A DNA stretch of 64,000 nucleotides from Ypsolopha sequella (taxonomy: Eukaryota > Arthropoda > Insecta > Lepidoptera > Ypsolophidae). The notes under the pieces were generated by a model, which saw only the letters and a program-made list of their open reading frames with translations, did not search any database and was not told the DNA's origin. Below, piece after piece: positions 41,937-54,220 of this stretch; the first letter of the stretch is position 1; each line of letters opens with the position of its first letter. A program made the position numbers and the translations under genes. The stretch spans positions 22,390,396 through 22,454,395 of the forward strand of contig OW204005.1 in the NCBI GenBank assembly GCA_934047225.1, written 5' to 3'.

Positions 41937-44831
41937 ATTGCCGTTTTCTGTAGGTGATTTGAACGAAACTCAATTTTCAGTACTAACATTTTTGCATATT
42001 TTTTAGGAATGACAAATCCAAATTATGGAGTTTCTTATGTCTATGATTAATAAAACACGGCATTAATCGAATTTTTGAAAAGTGTCAGCTGTAAAAAAAA
42101 ATTACGAATCTTATCACAGAAGTAGATGGCATTTAGGTCGGGCTGTTTTTGAAGATTTAACTTTTATAATCAAACTGAAAACAACAACAAAATTTAATGC
42201 GTAGATGTAAACCCTTGAAATCAACATTCAAACAAAAAACAAATAATGGAAATAGCTGTTGAATTACAGGAATTATGAACTCATGAATCTGTAAGAAAAT
42301 TTCGCCAATTTCATATGTAAGCACTCAATAGTTCAAAATGCAAGAGTATATGAAAACCGTTTCAAATAGTACATGCTTTTGGGTCCAAATCAATGATCAT
42401 TGGTCCAAATAATATCGCACGGGGTCAAAAATGATAATCCCCCCTTTATTAAATATTAAAATGAGGACTAATAGACAAACATAAAATAATTACAAAAATT
42501 AGCATCAAAATTATTATGAGATTATTATCGAAACTATTCAAAGTATAATGTTTTTCAAAATAAATTTTAATGAATACTAAAATGAATAATGTATTAGCGA
42601 GCACATAAAAACACACCGGTGTGCATGTTGTACAGATGTACAGCTCGGATAATGGGGGACTGTTATTTTGATGACAATAATCCAGTTTCGTTCCTCACAA
42701 CTTGCAATAACCATCTCGTAATGAAGATAATTCCCAGGATGCTGTGTTACTTATATTTTTGAAGCTATCTACATTTTGGTTTGTCCAAAACTCAATGAGT
42801 TCGTCTCCTACATGAAGATTTTTATGGAAATCAATTGCGTTTAAAAAGCTAAACAGTTGTAAAATATTTTTTTCGATATCTTAAAAAATTACGAAGTTAT
42901 TGGCAATCAAAGTGAGCTTAACGGCATGTATCGTGACGTCATCTGACACGATTTCATACAAAAAGTGAATTTTTCAAAAATTCAAAAATGTTTTTGCTTT
43001 GCCATAACTAATTAATCAGTTACTATAAAAAAAATACCTACTGATTATTTCACTAAAGGACACGTGACCATTTCCGATCTACAGGAGAGGTGGCGACCAC
43101 CGCCTTAATGTTCATTTGAAGAAAAAAAAAGGGTTTTAAAACCAAAATAACGCACACGGCCAATTATGAATATTTGAATTTTGTACGACGAGTTACAATT
43201 TTTATTTTCCATTGCATGGTTATTTTATTTTCGGATGATTACTTAGTCTGATCACGAGATTAATTGGTTTCATTTAAAGCAAGCTTTTCATTTAAACCCC
43301 GATATACCTGTAGAATTTTTACCTTTTATATTTGTATCATTGGAAATACTAATTAATATACATGTCATGTACCACAACTAGTATTCGAAATATATTTTAC
43401 AACCTGTAATTATATTTTGTGTTTTCGTATATATATAATATATTTAATCAAATATAAGACAAGAGAAGTCAATTATCATTTTATGTTGTAGAAGACCTAG
43501 CCAGCCTTAATAAACCTTGTAATAAACACTACAATTATATAAAAAACAACATTATTTGTATGACTCATATAATAGTTGAATGAACCACGTACGACATTGA
43601 AGTGTCTATCCGTTTTTATATCAATTTATGTTATTGACTTTTTGCCTGACTGTACTCATTCATAGGTATATATTTTTTTTTAGGAATCCGTCAAGCAATA
43701 TCATATTTTTTTTAGAGTTTTGTACTTTACACCGTTTTAGCTTTTGACTTAAAAACTATTAGGTCTAGTTAAATGAAATTATTATTGCTGTAAAATTGAT
43801 GACTTACTAACAATTACTAACCATATTGTAATTTAAATTTTAATTTTAATCTTTTTTATAACTAGTTGATAATTTGTAATTTTTTAATATTATATTGGCC
43901 TAGAGCGTGACATCAATAAATGAATTGAATTGAATTGAATTACTCGGAAATCCCTTCGTGTTCTTATCATGTAAAATGGTTTGACACATATTGTTACCTA
44001 TATGAGATTCATATGCAAGGTTTCATATATAATTTACCTGTATGTGTAAATGTGGCCAAGGGTAGATTCTCCTTTGGCGTGGAACCATCAATTCAATTAT
44101 ATTAAGGCCTGGTCCATGGGACGCAACAATCCTACTGAGTGGTTTTGAACTTAATTATATTTTCAGAAAGTCTACATCAGTACACTCGCTCCGTGCGCTG
44201 CCGGCACGCATAATCATTACATTTTTAAAGTTTTTGTAATACATACAATAAATTTAGAGTAACTTAACTAAAAACTTAAATAACATTTAAAAACTAAAGA
44301 TGACCTAAAATAAAAAATCTGACGAAGTAAACCTAAAATAATTATAATAAATAGAAAATGCTGGCCCGATCGTTGCCGTCGTTAGGAAGGGTGCCGCGTT
44401 GAAAAAGTATTTGGTGTAGGTATTTTTGGCTTTATATCGGAAAAATAAACTATGTTTTCTTGGTATAGCATTTAATTCAGACATAAAAGTCGTGAAAACG
44501 TATTTATCACTTAAAAAGGCTTCATTCTCAAAAATAAAATCTTTCGAGTGAGATATGTCCAATTGTGTAACTTTCTGTATTTACAATTGAAAGATGAAAA
44601 AATCTGAAAAAACATGTCTGCGAGTTTAAAGTTAAGACTGTTTTAAATTTTGCTTGCCTATTTCGGCAAATTGTGATGAACTATAACCTTTATATAGGTA
44701 ACAACTTATGTACTACAATTTAAGCAAATAAATATCTTTATCTTCATCTTTACATTGGTCAGGTAAGTAGTTCACTCATCATACTTAAAAAAACCCTTAA
44801 AATACCAAAAGCAAGGCCTTAACAGAACCAT
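41937..44831. other. No gene recognised; one LINE tail
   Basis: Long AT-rich tract. 43905-43945 ends '(tgaatt)' repeats after 'gacatcaataaa', a LINE-style plus-strand tail. 43075-43109 ends 'ggtggcgaccaccgccttaa', resembling another TTAA terminus whose partner I could not find. Confidence 0.35.
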
Positions 44832-45037
44832 CTTTAATAAAACTCACTTGTACACTATTTCACACATTTAATTAATAGTTATACACCCAACCGGTTTCGA
44901 ATAATTAATTAATTTTCAAGCGGTTTTATTTATTTATTTCCGAACTACTGCAACTACGTGCTGTAAAAACCAATATTATTTTTGTAGTATTTATTAATTA
45001 AATGTGTAAAATAGTGTACAAGTGAGTTTTATTAAAG
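44832..45037. mobile_element. Foldback MITE with 46 bp inverted ends
   Basis: Arms 44832-44877 and 44992-45037 mirror each other ('ctttaataaaactcacttgt', 'cacacatttaattaata') almost perfectly around a 114 bp centre. Confidence 0.85.
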
Positions 45038-45423
45038 ATTCTTTCCAAGTTTCACCAAGTGCCGACAATCGCAAGTATAAATTATACTTAACAGAACCCA
45101 TGTAATATATATTATATTACACACACTTGACTTAAAGAACATTTTTTGCGCATCATCGTAACAATTTTAAAGCCGAGTTTGTTTGACAGCTTCTTAAGGA
45201 TGCAAATTATTGTAATCAAAAATAGTCCAGTTTACTTCCTCGTTGGTATCTATTACACATGTTATTATCAATTCGATGTGGTCTTTGTGACCACTTGATG
45301 TAAAGGTTAAACACTGGTCTACCTCTTTCGGGTATTTACAATTATGTGGTATAAACAGGAACATGTTTAATACATTCTACAGTCATTATCTAAAGGTTGT
45401 TAGGGCATTACCTTGACTTTTGT

Positions 45424-45630
45424 ATACTAGCGGACGTCCCACAGCGTTGCTCGCGTGGATCCTGTTTTTCCCAATCCCGTAGGAATCTCCTAAAATCTCT
45501 TCTTAGTGGATGTCTACGTCATACAAGGAACCTACAGTACAAATTTCATGCTCCTAGGTCCAGCCGTTTGGTCTGGACGTTGATAGATCAGTTAGTCAAG
45601 GTACTCTTATATGTACCTAATCCAGCCTAA
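45424..45630 (+). repeat. Family M repeat, longest copy
   Basis: 'actagcggacgtcccacagc', 'aggaacctacagtacaaatt', 'cagccgtttggtctggacgt' and 'agttagtcaagg'. Reverse copy at 49498-49672. Confidence 0.6.
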
Positions 45631-46752
45631 AGTTCTGTGACTGAATCTGGTACAAGACAACGCCAACTCCGATGCGAAGCGAAACGTATCGCGACAATAA
45701 AGCGCATATTTGGCTGGCTGATCTAAACAAGTGCCTCACGCTTTGCCCCACGCCGTTCGAACTGTGCTGAGCGAGTCTCGCCCTTTGCGTTGGAAATAAT
45801 AAATATTTACGAATACCTTAATTTTGCCTGGATTACTTGTTATTTTTTATTCTGTTGGAATATTGATGATACTTCCAATTGGTGTATGTGCTTACTTTGC
45901 TTGTTAAATGTTCATAAGTCACTTAACGAAGCTTTGTAAAAGTACTCGATTTTTCGCACCACTTTATATTGACAATCTAAATGAAAGCCGAAAATTTGTT
46001 TCATTGCATTTTTCCACTTTCGCGAGTTATTGTGGTTTTTAGATATGTATGAAGTACGATTCGGAGCGGGTTCTTAATGGAATTTGTTGGATATGTAATA
46101 GTCACTATAAAAAATATTGTAGCTGCTTAAAGCAAATTAACATTTTAACAAAACTATCCTTGAAGTAGTCCGAAGCCGATATCTTAAAATACGCGCCATA
46201 ATTTGGGATTTTGGCCTTATATCTTTTTTGATCCTAACTTTTACAATTTGAATTTGTGTTGTGGTTTAAAGCTATATACAAACGATATTAGAAAACAAAA
46301 AGATGGCCTTGAAAATTTTTAGGAGACAATTTTACAACATCAATATGAACAAATCACACCCAATGGATGTCTTAGAAGCATTTTTTATTTTCTATCGAGT
46401 TTTTAAATATAATTTCAAGATGTATTGCTTAAAAAACAACATTTTTCATCTTATGACAAGCATCAAGATCAAACTTTTATCACATTTTCATCCATATCTA
46501 TGGAACATCATGAACCAAAAATACATTCGTATTTTAACAACCAAAATCTGCAACTTTGAGACTCGCTCAAAAGTTGATTTTTTATGATATTAAATAACAA
46601 TCAATAATTGTTTATTGTAGTTTGAAACCTACTCTATCCTATGGATATATATTGATGTTCTAGAGTTTCCTTGGAACCTTGCATTTTTTTATTTTTTATT
46701 TATTTATTTATTGCAGTAACAAAACTTATGGCAGGACTAGGTTTATATGCAA
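45631..46752. other. No gene recognised
   Basis: A 94-residue plus-strand frame at 46303-46587 is Lys/Phe/Ile-rich, typical of chance frames in AT-rich DNA. No splice or homology support. Confidence 0.3.
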
Positions 46753-47026
46753 GACAATTTGAAATTTAATCAACTGCCTGAATTCATACTGGAGACTTGG
46801 TTAGTGATCAGGAACAAGGTTCAATGATCCCTTTGGTCAAAATAATAAATAAAATTTTTTGCTCTCATTTACACTGGACTAGTTCAAATACAAATCCTAG
46901 TACAGGCAGATATGAGCAAAAAGATGTTTTTTTTCGAATTTCACCTGACCGGTCATTAAACATTGTTTCTGATTACTAACCGAATCTCCAGTATGAATTC
47001 AGGCGGTTGATTAAATTTCACCTTGT
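46753..47026. mobile_element. Foldback MITE, family V copy 2
   Basis: Arms of about 72 bp at 46753-46827 and 46954-47026 ('gaaatttaatcaactgcctg', 'aattcatactggagact') are mirrored. The frame crossing the centre is incidental. Confidence 0.75.
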
Positions 47027-47136
47027 ATTTATAGATAAATTTCATGTAAAAACTGAATTATAAATTATAAGTTTTATAATGTTTTTGATGATAGGCACCC
47101 AGTTGGTAACCGATTTAAAGATACATATTACCATGA

Positions 47137-47437
47137 TTTTTTAGGGTTCCGTACCCAAAGGGTAACCAACGGGACCCTATTACTAAGACTCCGCTATCCG
47201 TCTATCTATCCGTCCGTCACCAGGCTGTATCTCATGAACCGTGATAGTTAGACAGTTGAAATTTTCACAGATGATGTATTTCTGTTGCCGCTATAACAAC
47301 AAATACTAAAAAACAGAATAAAATAAATATTTTAGGAGGCTCCGATACAACAGACGTGTTTTTTTTTGCCGTTTTTATAGATAATAGTACGGAACCCTTC
47401 GTGTGCGAGTCGGACTCGCACTTGGCCGGCTTTTTTT
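47137..47437 (-). repeat. Family G repeat, full subtype c
   Basis: Inverted from 'ttagggttccgtacccaaag' to 'cgagtcggactcgcacttgg' and 'ccggc'. Most complete G copy together with 56227-56524. Confidence 0.8.
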
Positions 47438-48639
47438 CGTCATAACTATCAATAAAATTAAGAACAAAAGGCCTTTATCTATGGAAACTTTAAATGACTA
47501 GTCAGTGTTAATTTAAGTTTTTTTCTATTATTATTACAATAGTCGTTAGTTTTCCAAAATAAGTAATAAATAAATAAATTTATCTAAATACACAAGTATT
47601 ATTATAAACTGACCAGGAAAATAAAAAACCTGCTCGTTTGCTTTTATGATTTTTATTTTATGATTGCAACACTCTGACAGCACACACGAACCCTGCGTTC
47701 CGAAATAGAATTATTTCGCTAAAATCGATTACGAATGAATGAGGTGAATGGCTAATAATCCATGAGTGAAGCAAATGCGTTCATTCATTCGTATGACTTT
47801 CATGGCTCATGCGACGGAGGTGAGGCGATGTGAGCGTTGAACGGAATGGAATGTCAAAAATTGTTTTCGCTCCATTATTTCAGCAGTTCAGATCAGACAA
47901 ACCATAGTATATGTTTTATTCGGCCATGAGAGAAACAAATAAAAAGTCGTGTGGAACTTTTCGTCGAAAAGGAAGAATTTATATGTATATATATTTTTTC
48001 GTCGCTATCTGAGTCTACGTTAAAGAACAGTGCTACAAACTCTTCTTGTTCCATCACGAATCACGGCACTTTGACGAAATAAAATCAAATAATCGTATTG
48101 TATTCTGTGATAAGAGGTTATGGTTAAGATGTATCTTTTTTAATGCGGTCCGAATCATAAGCTATCTTTCACATCGTTTGCTAGCTCACAAATTACGGAC
48201 CAGTCATCGCTCACACTTTAATTCATTCATAGCTTTTATCTATGTAATTCTATTACGGACCGCAGGGGAAAAAAGAACACCACACTTTGACAGCAATCGA
48301 CATAATGACGTTTTAAAATTGAGGTTGCCACTAGAAAAAAATTGTAAAAAAATTATTTCCGCAATATGGCGAGGTTTTTTATTTTCTTGGTTTGGCTTTA
48401 ACATAGATACTGGTATCTCTTATAAACCTAATTCGAATCTTGGCAAAAAGTGGGTCCACAACAACCTTGAGTCAAGAGGTCCAAAAAAAAGTATCAACAG
48501 TTCACAATGGACCCAAGAACGTGGGACAGTCGAAGAAGGTACAAAAAACTAAATACCTAGCTAGTTGGGACAGAACCATTGGGTTAGGTAAGGGGGCAAT
48601 AATTGGTGGTCTCTTTCTTCATCTTGTGTTTGTTCGTGT
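47438..48639. other. No confident gene; 168-residue frame at 48046-48552
   Basis: The frame is the longest plus-strand one outside the exon but has no recognisable motif, no start or splice support and ordinary AT-rich composition. I do not call it a gene. Confidence 0.25.
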
Positions 48640-48647
48640 GTCTAGAC

Positions 48648-48932
48648 CAGGGTTTCTCAAACTTATAGCCCCACGTACCCCTATAAAAATTCCCAGTCGA
48701 CTGCGTGCCATAAAAGGATTTTTATTTAAATATAAAAGATAATACAGTCACATAGTAATGTTGTTAATTAATTAATATGATAGGTGGGCTTGTTTTTTGT
48801 CGCAAATTGAATCGATTTTTGGAGCAATTTTGCTCAATTTTCTAGCCAGTCAGCCGCCATGACGTAAATCTTGGCCCTACGATAAACTGGGGAACCCCTA
48901 GGGGTTCGCGTACACCGTTTTGAGAAACCGTG
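48648..48932. mobile_element. Nonautonomous hAT element with 8 bp target duplication
   Basis: Ends CAGGGTTTCTCAAAC and complement CACGGTTTCTCAAAAC, flanked by GTCTAGAC on both sides (48640-48647 and 48933-48940). 285 bp, non-coding. Confidence 0.9.
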
Positions 48933-49027
48933 GTCTAGACGACATGCGACGACGAGCAAAGCGAACCGGAGCAAGGAGGAACGTATTAGGTTTACATGTA
49001 AATATTGCAAATATATTTGGTATGTAA

Positions 49028-49446
49028 TTAAGGGGCTTAGTATCGCCAAATGGGTGCTTTCTAAAGGTTAAAATGTATATGAATTTTCAACTCAAAGACA
49101 ACATAACTATGCAACATTTTTCTTTTTCATACCACCAAAACTTCTATATGAAATAAAATTTCAACCGAATGGTGTTTTTTTGGCTTGAATTCCCTACTGA
49201 TCCTATACTTTGAGTTGTACATAAACTTGATAGCTATAAAAATAACATAGGATTATTCAATCAAACAATCATGTCCATGTGAAAAGAATTATTTTCTTCC
49301 ATTTCACCCTATCAAGGACGCAGCGAGCGTCGTAACAGCCACTATGCATTGCGCGCTGATATGAACGTTATTTTAATGTCGTTTCCGTCGATATTTGTAC
49401 CGACAAACATCGAGCTGCTAATTTGGTGACACTAATATGCCTAAGC
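49028..49446 (+). mobile_element. TTAA MITE, family B copy
   Basis: Starts TTAAGGGGCTTAGTATCGCC and follows 3770-4243 throughout. The 3' TTAA has decayed to 'ctaa'. Confidence 0.75.
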
Positions 49447-49497
49447 AGATCATGATATGCCCAATTCTACGATGTATCTACGACATAATACATAAAA

Positions 49498-49672
49498 GAA
49501 TACCCTGTCTCACTGATTGATCTATCAACGTCCAGACCAAACGGCTGGACCTGGGAACATGAATTTGTACTGTAGGTTCCTTGTATGACATGAAGGGATT
49601 TTAGGAAATTCCCTCAGGATCGGGAGTAACGGGACCCATGCGAGCAACGCCGTGGGGCATGTGCTAGTAACA
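49498..49672 (-). repeat. Family M repeat (inverted)
   Basis: 'caacgtccagaccaaacggc', 'tgtaggttccttgtatgac' and 'gcgagcaacgccgtgggg' mirror 45424-45630. Confidence 0.6.
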
Positions 49673-49785
49673 TTACAATTTAGACCAGTGTTTTATTGCA
49701 TTTTGATTGATTTGTTTTAATTTGATTTTCGTGGTAATTACGTTATGAAGAAAGAAACTAAACGAAATATCGTTTATATTATTAT

Positions 49786-50027
49786 TAAAACTCGCGTGAG
49801 CTGACATACCAAATTATTATTACATACGGCTTGAACACTCACGTGTGATTGTTATTGACTATATGCCAACCATTGCACTGATACAATTTCGGTATTATCA
49901 AGGCGAGTGTCGTTCTTAGGACGACGACGCGGCGTTCACTGTCGTTGTCAAACGGGCACTGGCAGCCGCCGAAACGGTTGGCATATAGTCAACAATAATC
50001 ACACGTGAGTGTTCAAGCCGTATGTAA
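49786..50027 (+). mobile_element. MITE I copy 3 with 50 bp inverted arms and short cargo
   Basis: Arms 49822-49871 and 49976-50025 ('acatacggcttgaacactca', 'gactatatgccaacc'). Between them lies the shared segment plus about 55 bp of the GC-rich cargo seen at 24486. Confidence 0.8.
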
Positions 50028-50833
50028 CAATCATTCGAAATATCCTTTATTACATTTTAAGCTCATTTGACATCTCAACCCTGCATCTTTTAGAATTTGA
50101 ACTTGTAAATAAAGTTATGGTCACGAACATGTTTAACTGTATCATCAGGCAGACTGTGTTTCTAATTAAACCTCTTAAATCACATAAAGAGTCAATTAAG
50201 AATAGAAAGCCCTTCACTAAAACCTTACAAAAGAACCTCGAAAATACACACATTCTTAATTCCACTTAATAATAGAGCTACCTACATAGAGTACCTTTTA
50301 GATTATAGAGGTACAGAAAAGGTTGCAGAAATAACATTATAACCTTAGATATAAGCAATTGTCTGAGCCAAAGTCGGACAATAAACAATATGTAATGTGT
50401 AGCGAGTTTTCTCACGGATAGCGTTGCATTATTTACAAGGAATCCTTGGTTTTTACATGGCCTTTTGATGTTAAATACGAGTTTGTACTCAATCAAGTTG
50501 TTACTAAAACAATTCGGTTGCACAACCTTGTTGGTCTATCTATTTTTATGTTTGTATTATATGTAGGAAGTTGTGTATTGCTCACAAGATTTACAACTTT
50601 TGAAAGGGTATTTAAAAAAATAAAGGTGTGAACTGAAATAAAATATATTTATTTATTATGTAATGTAGGTATAACAGATGCACTTATTACAAGTCAGTTT
50701 TTATGTAATATAAGTAATTAAATAATATATGTGTACATGTAATACTTTAATAAATATATAATATGTCTCTATTAGCTTTTTATTTGGAAGTACACATATA
50801 TAACTTTAAATATATATAATAAATAAAAGAAAA

Positions 50834-51222
50834 TTTTCAATGCATGTGCTCGTAAAGGCCCACTTTTTATGCATCAAAACCGAACAGTAAGTCGATTATT
50901 TTGCCCTAGGGCTTTATTATTATTTTTTTTTTTATTTATTTACAATGGTTGGCTAACCTGCAGCCTTGTCTGTGACCATAAATTTCATACTTTTTTTCCA
51001 CTGTTTAACGGCTCTGGATACCTAGTCCTTTTGAGCCAATTACAATTTAAAGCTCACAAAATTATATTTGTTTTATTTCCTCACTATGCATTGAAAAACG
51101 TAGTATGATACACGGGCGTAAGAGCAATAAATTACTCGGTTACGTTTAAAACACTCGCTACGCTCGTGTTTTAAATCGTCTCGTGATTTATTCCTTTGCG
51201 CCCTTGTAGCATAAACTACTAT
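50834..51222 (-). repeat. Family E copy 8
   Basis: Inverted, full-length: 'ttttcaatgcatgtgctcgt' to 'gcataaactactat'. Hairpin arms present ('acactcgctacgctcgtgtt'). Confidence 0.85.
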
Positions 51223-51275
51223 TTAAACTTGAAATATATTTCGGCCCTTAGTACTTGACTGATGACGGCCTACTA
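51223..51275. repeat. Family K remnant
   Basis: 'gaaatatatttcggccctta' and 'gactgatgacggc' recall the 34.3 kb hairpin, but the second motif is in the opposite orientation to the first, as expected from a rearranged hairpin. Confidence 0.4.
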
Positions 51276-51514
51276 GTTTTTTAGTATTTATTTATGTATA
51301 TGTAATTTATTTACTTACTGTATATGTAATAGTTTTATGTCATACATAATAATATGGGGAAATATGCAGACTTACAGAGACTATAGGCGCCTTTCTGCGT
51401 TTTTTCGTCATAAAATAATGCTCCAAAATTTTAGTTTATATTGTTATGTATATCTTTAAGCTTCTACATATTAAACTTTTAATTCATATCATAAACAAAA
51501 TGAAGAAATGTCTA

Positions 51515-51620
51515 AATGACCTGCGTGGGCGCAGCGCATTTCGCCATCTCGCTCCCTCCTCCAGTGCGACGTGACCCGAGCGAGACCCGAGCGTGGCACG
51601 CGCCTGACCTCGCCGACTAT
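51515..51620. other. GC-rich island, function unknown
   Basis: 'gcgtgggcgcagcgcatttc' and 'acgtgacccgagcgagaccc' lie in otherwise AT-rich DNA. Short open frames only. Could be a promoter, exon remnant or SINE-associated sequence. Confidence 0.3.
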
Positions 51621-51639
51621 AGTGTCTTTGAATATGCAT

Positions 51640-51910
51640 CGTCACGACATGAATCCCCAAGGGGTTTCAGAGGTATTTTCGAGTATGGACTGCGAAATGC
51701 AAGTCACTCTCGTACACCCACGTTTCACCGATGATTATTGCGTGCTAGCGAGATGGGTAGTGAGCTTTGTCACCGTTCTTCGGGCATACATGTCCGAAGC
51801 ACTCAGACCGAGCACAAATAAGCCCCACGGGATTTGAACCCACGACCTCCGAATTAAGTGGTCGAACCGTTCAAACCCTTTTCGAACCAAAAGACCAACG
51901 AGGCGGCCAT
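51640..51910 (-). repeat. SINE, family Y-like, inverted
   Basis: On the minus strand a tRNA-like head (A-box 'ttggtcttttggttcgaa', B-box 'gggttcaaatccc' at about 51830-51842) is followed by 'catcggtgaaacgtgggtgt' and 'cgcagtccatactcg', the body seen at 39.1 and 63.6 kb. 51911-52304 shows nothing recognisable. Confidence 0.65.
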
Positions 51911-52304
51911 TTCTTGAAATTTCACTATCATAACAAAATACATCCATAACAGATGAGTGCACTCGACTTTTTTCCCAACTGTCTTCAAAACTAAATGCCT
52001 TAACGGAGGATGCATAGTTTATACAAAACTGAATACTAAAATCATTTGTAAATTATACATGTTCTTAAGTTAGTTATTCCGATTAGATTACAGAATATCT
52101 AGGTTCCGAAATATCTATTTTATATGAACACCAATTTAAACATGAAATATGAGAAAATTTAAATTTTGTATGGAAATTGGAAATTCTTCATATCTCGTCT
52201 TTTAACCATTGTTTATATAAAGTAGACATTTGGGAACCTAAATATTCTATAATCCAATCGGAATAAATAAACAATAAACGACCTATGCGTCCTACGCCAG
52301 CCTC

Positions 52305-52688
52305 TTAAGCCGATATGTAAAAAAAAATACGGGTCCTTCTTTTCCGTATATTTCATGAAAGACACGGAAAATTCTAATAAATTTCTGGTACAAGCATTTT
52401 GACTGTATAATATGTATAAAGTAGGGTATTGTAATTAGAAAACATGTTTGGATACATTTTCCTTGATAAAAATAATTGTTGAAATGAAGTTTTCAAACAC
52501 ACTTTTTCTCCTCGTTTGACGAACTGGAGCCGTGTACCGAACTCAAACATGTTTTATTAGATGGGTTTCAACAATATCTGGATTTTTGATTTTGGAAATT
52601 TTGCTTAATATAAAACTAACTGAATCCGCCCCTGTCGCACTGCGTGTTTTTTCGCTTGGATAAAAATAAAATTCGCATAGCCTCTTAA
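52305..52688 (-). mobile_element. Family A copy 6 (inverted)
   Basis: TTAA 52305-52308 to TTAA 52685-52688. 'cacactttttctcctcgttt' and 'aaaattcgcatagcctctta' inside. The centre has a short deletion. Confidence 0.75.
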
Positions 52689-52932
52689 CATGGCTTTTAA
52701 AAGATGTCGTGATTGGATAAAACTGATTTGTGATGTAATTTCTAGCCAATCACGATACGTTTCAAAGCGATAGCGAAAGATGTTGAATTTAAAAAATGAG
52801 ACCCCTGTTTTCCTTGTAGGAATGGTTTTTACGGTTCCGTACCCAAAGGGTAACCAACCGGACCCTATTACGACTCCGCTGTCCGTCTGTCCGTCTGTCA
52901 CCAGGCTGTATCTCATGAACCGTGCGTAGTTA

Positions 52933-54220
52933 GAGGGGAGGCTGAAAAGTAATCTACCTAACTATGAAAATACTGGATAGTTTATTTTTATTTTTCTATG
53001 TAGTCCCTTGCTAATAAAATGCACTTATTACATTTTTCAAATATTGAATTTAAGCCATTAAAATTTTTTTTTTTCGGTTTGTCGTCAAAATAGTCAGAAA
53101 CCGCTGCCTTCATTTCGTCATTGGTCATAAACCTTCGTCCCTTGAGGTCTTTCTTGAGAAGTCTAAACAGAAAATAGTCACAGGGGGCTAGATCTGGACT
53201 ATAAGGGGGGTGGTCAATGGATTCGAAGCCATTGTCTTTAATTGCTAGCTTTGTTGTGCGTGCGGTATGCACTGGTGCGTTATCGAGCAAAATCAGAATT
53301 CCTTTGCTTAGTTTACCTCGCCGTTTTTGTTTTATTGTCTCTCTTAGTTGATATAATAAGTTTGAGTAATAATCAGCATTCATTGTAGTTTTCTTCGGTC
53401 TATGAGCAAAATCCCTTCTGTGTCCCAAAAGATTGTAGCCATAAGTTTACCGGCCGATGGACAGACCTTGAATTTCCGAGGCGGCTTCTGATCCTTAAAT
53501 TTCCACTGTAACGACTCTTGCTTACTTTTCGGGTCCCATTGTCGAATCCAAGTCTCATCACATGTTATAATTCTAGAAATTATTTCTTCCTCTTTCCCTC
53601 GACTCATGTCCAAAAACTCTTCGCAACATTTGACACGCCTCTCCATGTCAAATGCAGTAAACATTCTAGGGACCCAACGTGGACCCAACCTTGGACATGT
53701 TCAAATGCTCATGAATTATTTCATTGACTCGCTCTTTACTGACGCCCACATCTCTAGCTATCTCCCACTGCTTCACTCGTCGGTCCTCTAATATAATTTT
53801 TTTCACCCTGGCTACATTTTCATTGGTGACGGCCGAAACTGGTCTTCCGCTACGAGGATCATCTTCGAGGCTCTCACGACCTAATTTAAACTGCTTTGAC
53901 CAAAACTTTATAACAAATTCGGAAGAACACGAACTGCCAAACACACGTAACATACGCTGTCTGATCTCCGAAGGCGTATTCCCTTCTTTAGTCAAAAACT
54001 TAATCACCGCACGCTGCTCGATTTTATCCATTTTCACTTTTTCTACCGACATGTTCGAAACAATTGTAGGAGACAAATAAACGTGATGCAATAAACAAAT
54101 GAATGTAATACATTTTGAAAATAGAATAACAAACGAATATAAATCCATACCAGCCAGCATTATTTTTGTATATATTTCTGACCAAGGAGATTACATGTCA
54201 GCCGCCCAACGTAGACTTCG
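52933..54220 (-). mobile_element. mariner element
   Basis: Imperfect inverted ends: left 'gggaggctgaaaagtaatct' (52937-52956), right complement 'gggcggctgacatgtaatct' ending near 54208. TA adjoins both sides (52931-52932; 54212-54213 or 54221-54222, since a 10 bp 'tagacttcg'-type stretch makes the right edge ambiguous). About 1.28 kb, the usual mariner size, inserted in a G repeat. Confidence 0.85.
52988..54052 (-). pseudogene. mariner transposase, DD34D, two frameshifts
   Basis: Encodes the cut-and-paste transposase of the mariner. The start is the ATG at 54052, giving 'MSVEKVKMDKIEQ'; codons upstream to 54160 are in frame but extend past the family's usual start. N-terminal helix-turn-helix region: 'QRAVIKFLTKEG' and, after the linker 'DDPRSGRP', 'WEIARDVGVSKERVNEI'. 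Catalytic first Asp in 'CDETW', second in 'LLDNAPVH', third in 'YSPDLAPCDYFLF' with exactly 34 residues between the last two. Frame shifts once near 53670-53690 and back near 53400-53430, so about 350 residues are spread over three frames. Family length is about 345. Inactive as it stands. Confidence 0.9.

Larger units (their letters stand above)
50650..51370 (+). repeat. AT-rich repeat related to 822-962, interrupted
   Basis: 'gtaatgtaggtataacagat' at about 50660 and 'taatagttttatgtcataca' at about 51328 match the 0.8 kb copy. Family E copy 8 and adjacent sequence lie between them. Confidence 0.4.

Noticed and set aside
48046..48552. 168-residue plus-strand frame
   Set aside because: Longest such frame outside the exon, but without recognisable domain, promoter or conservation evidence. 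Kept only as a note.
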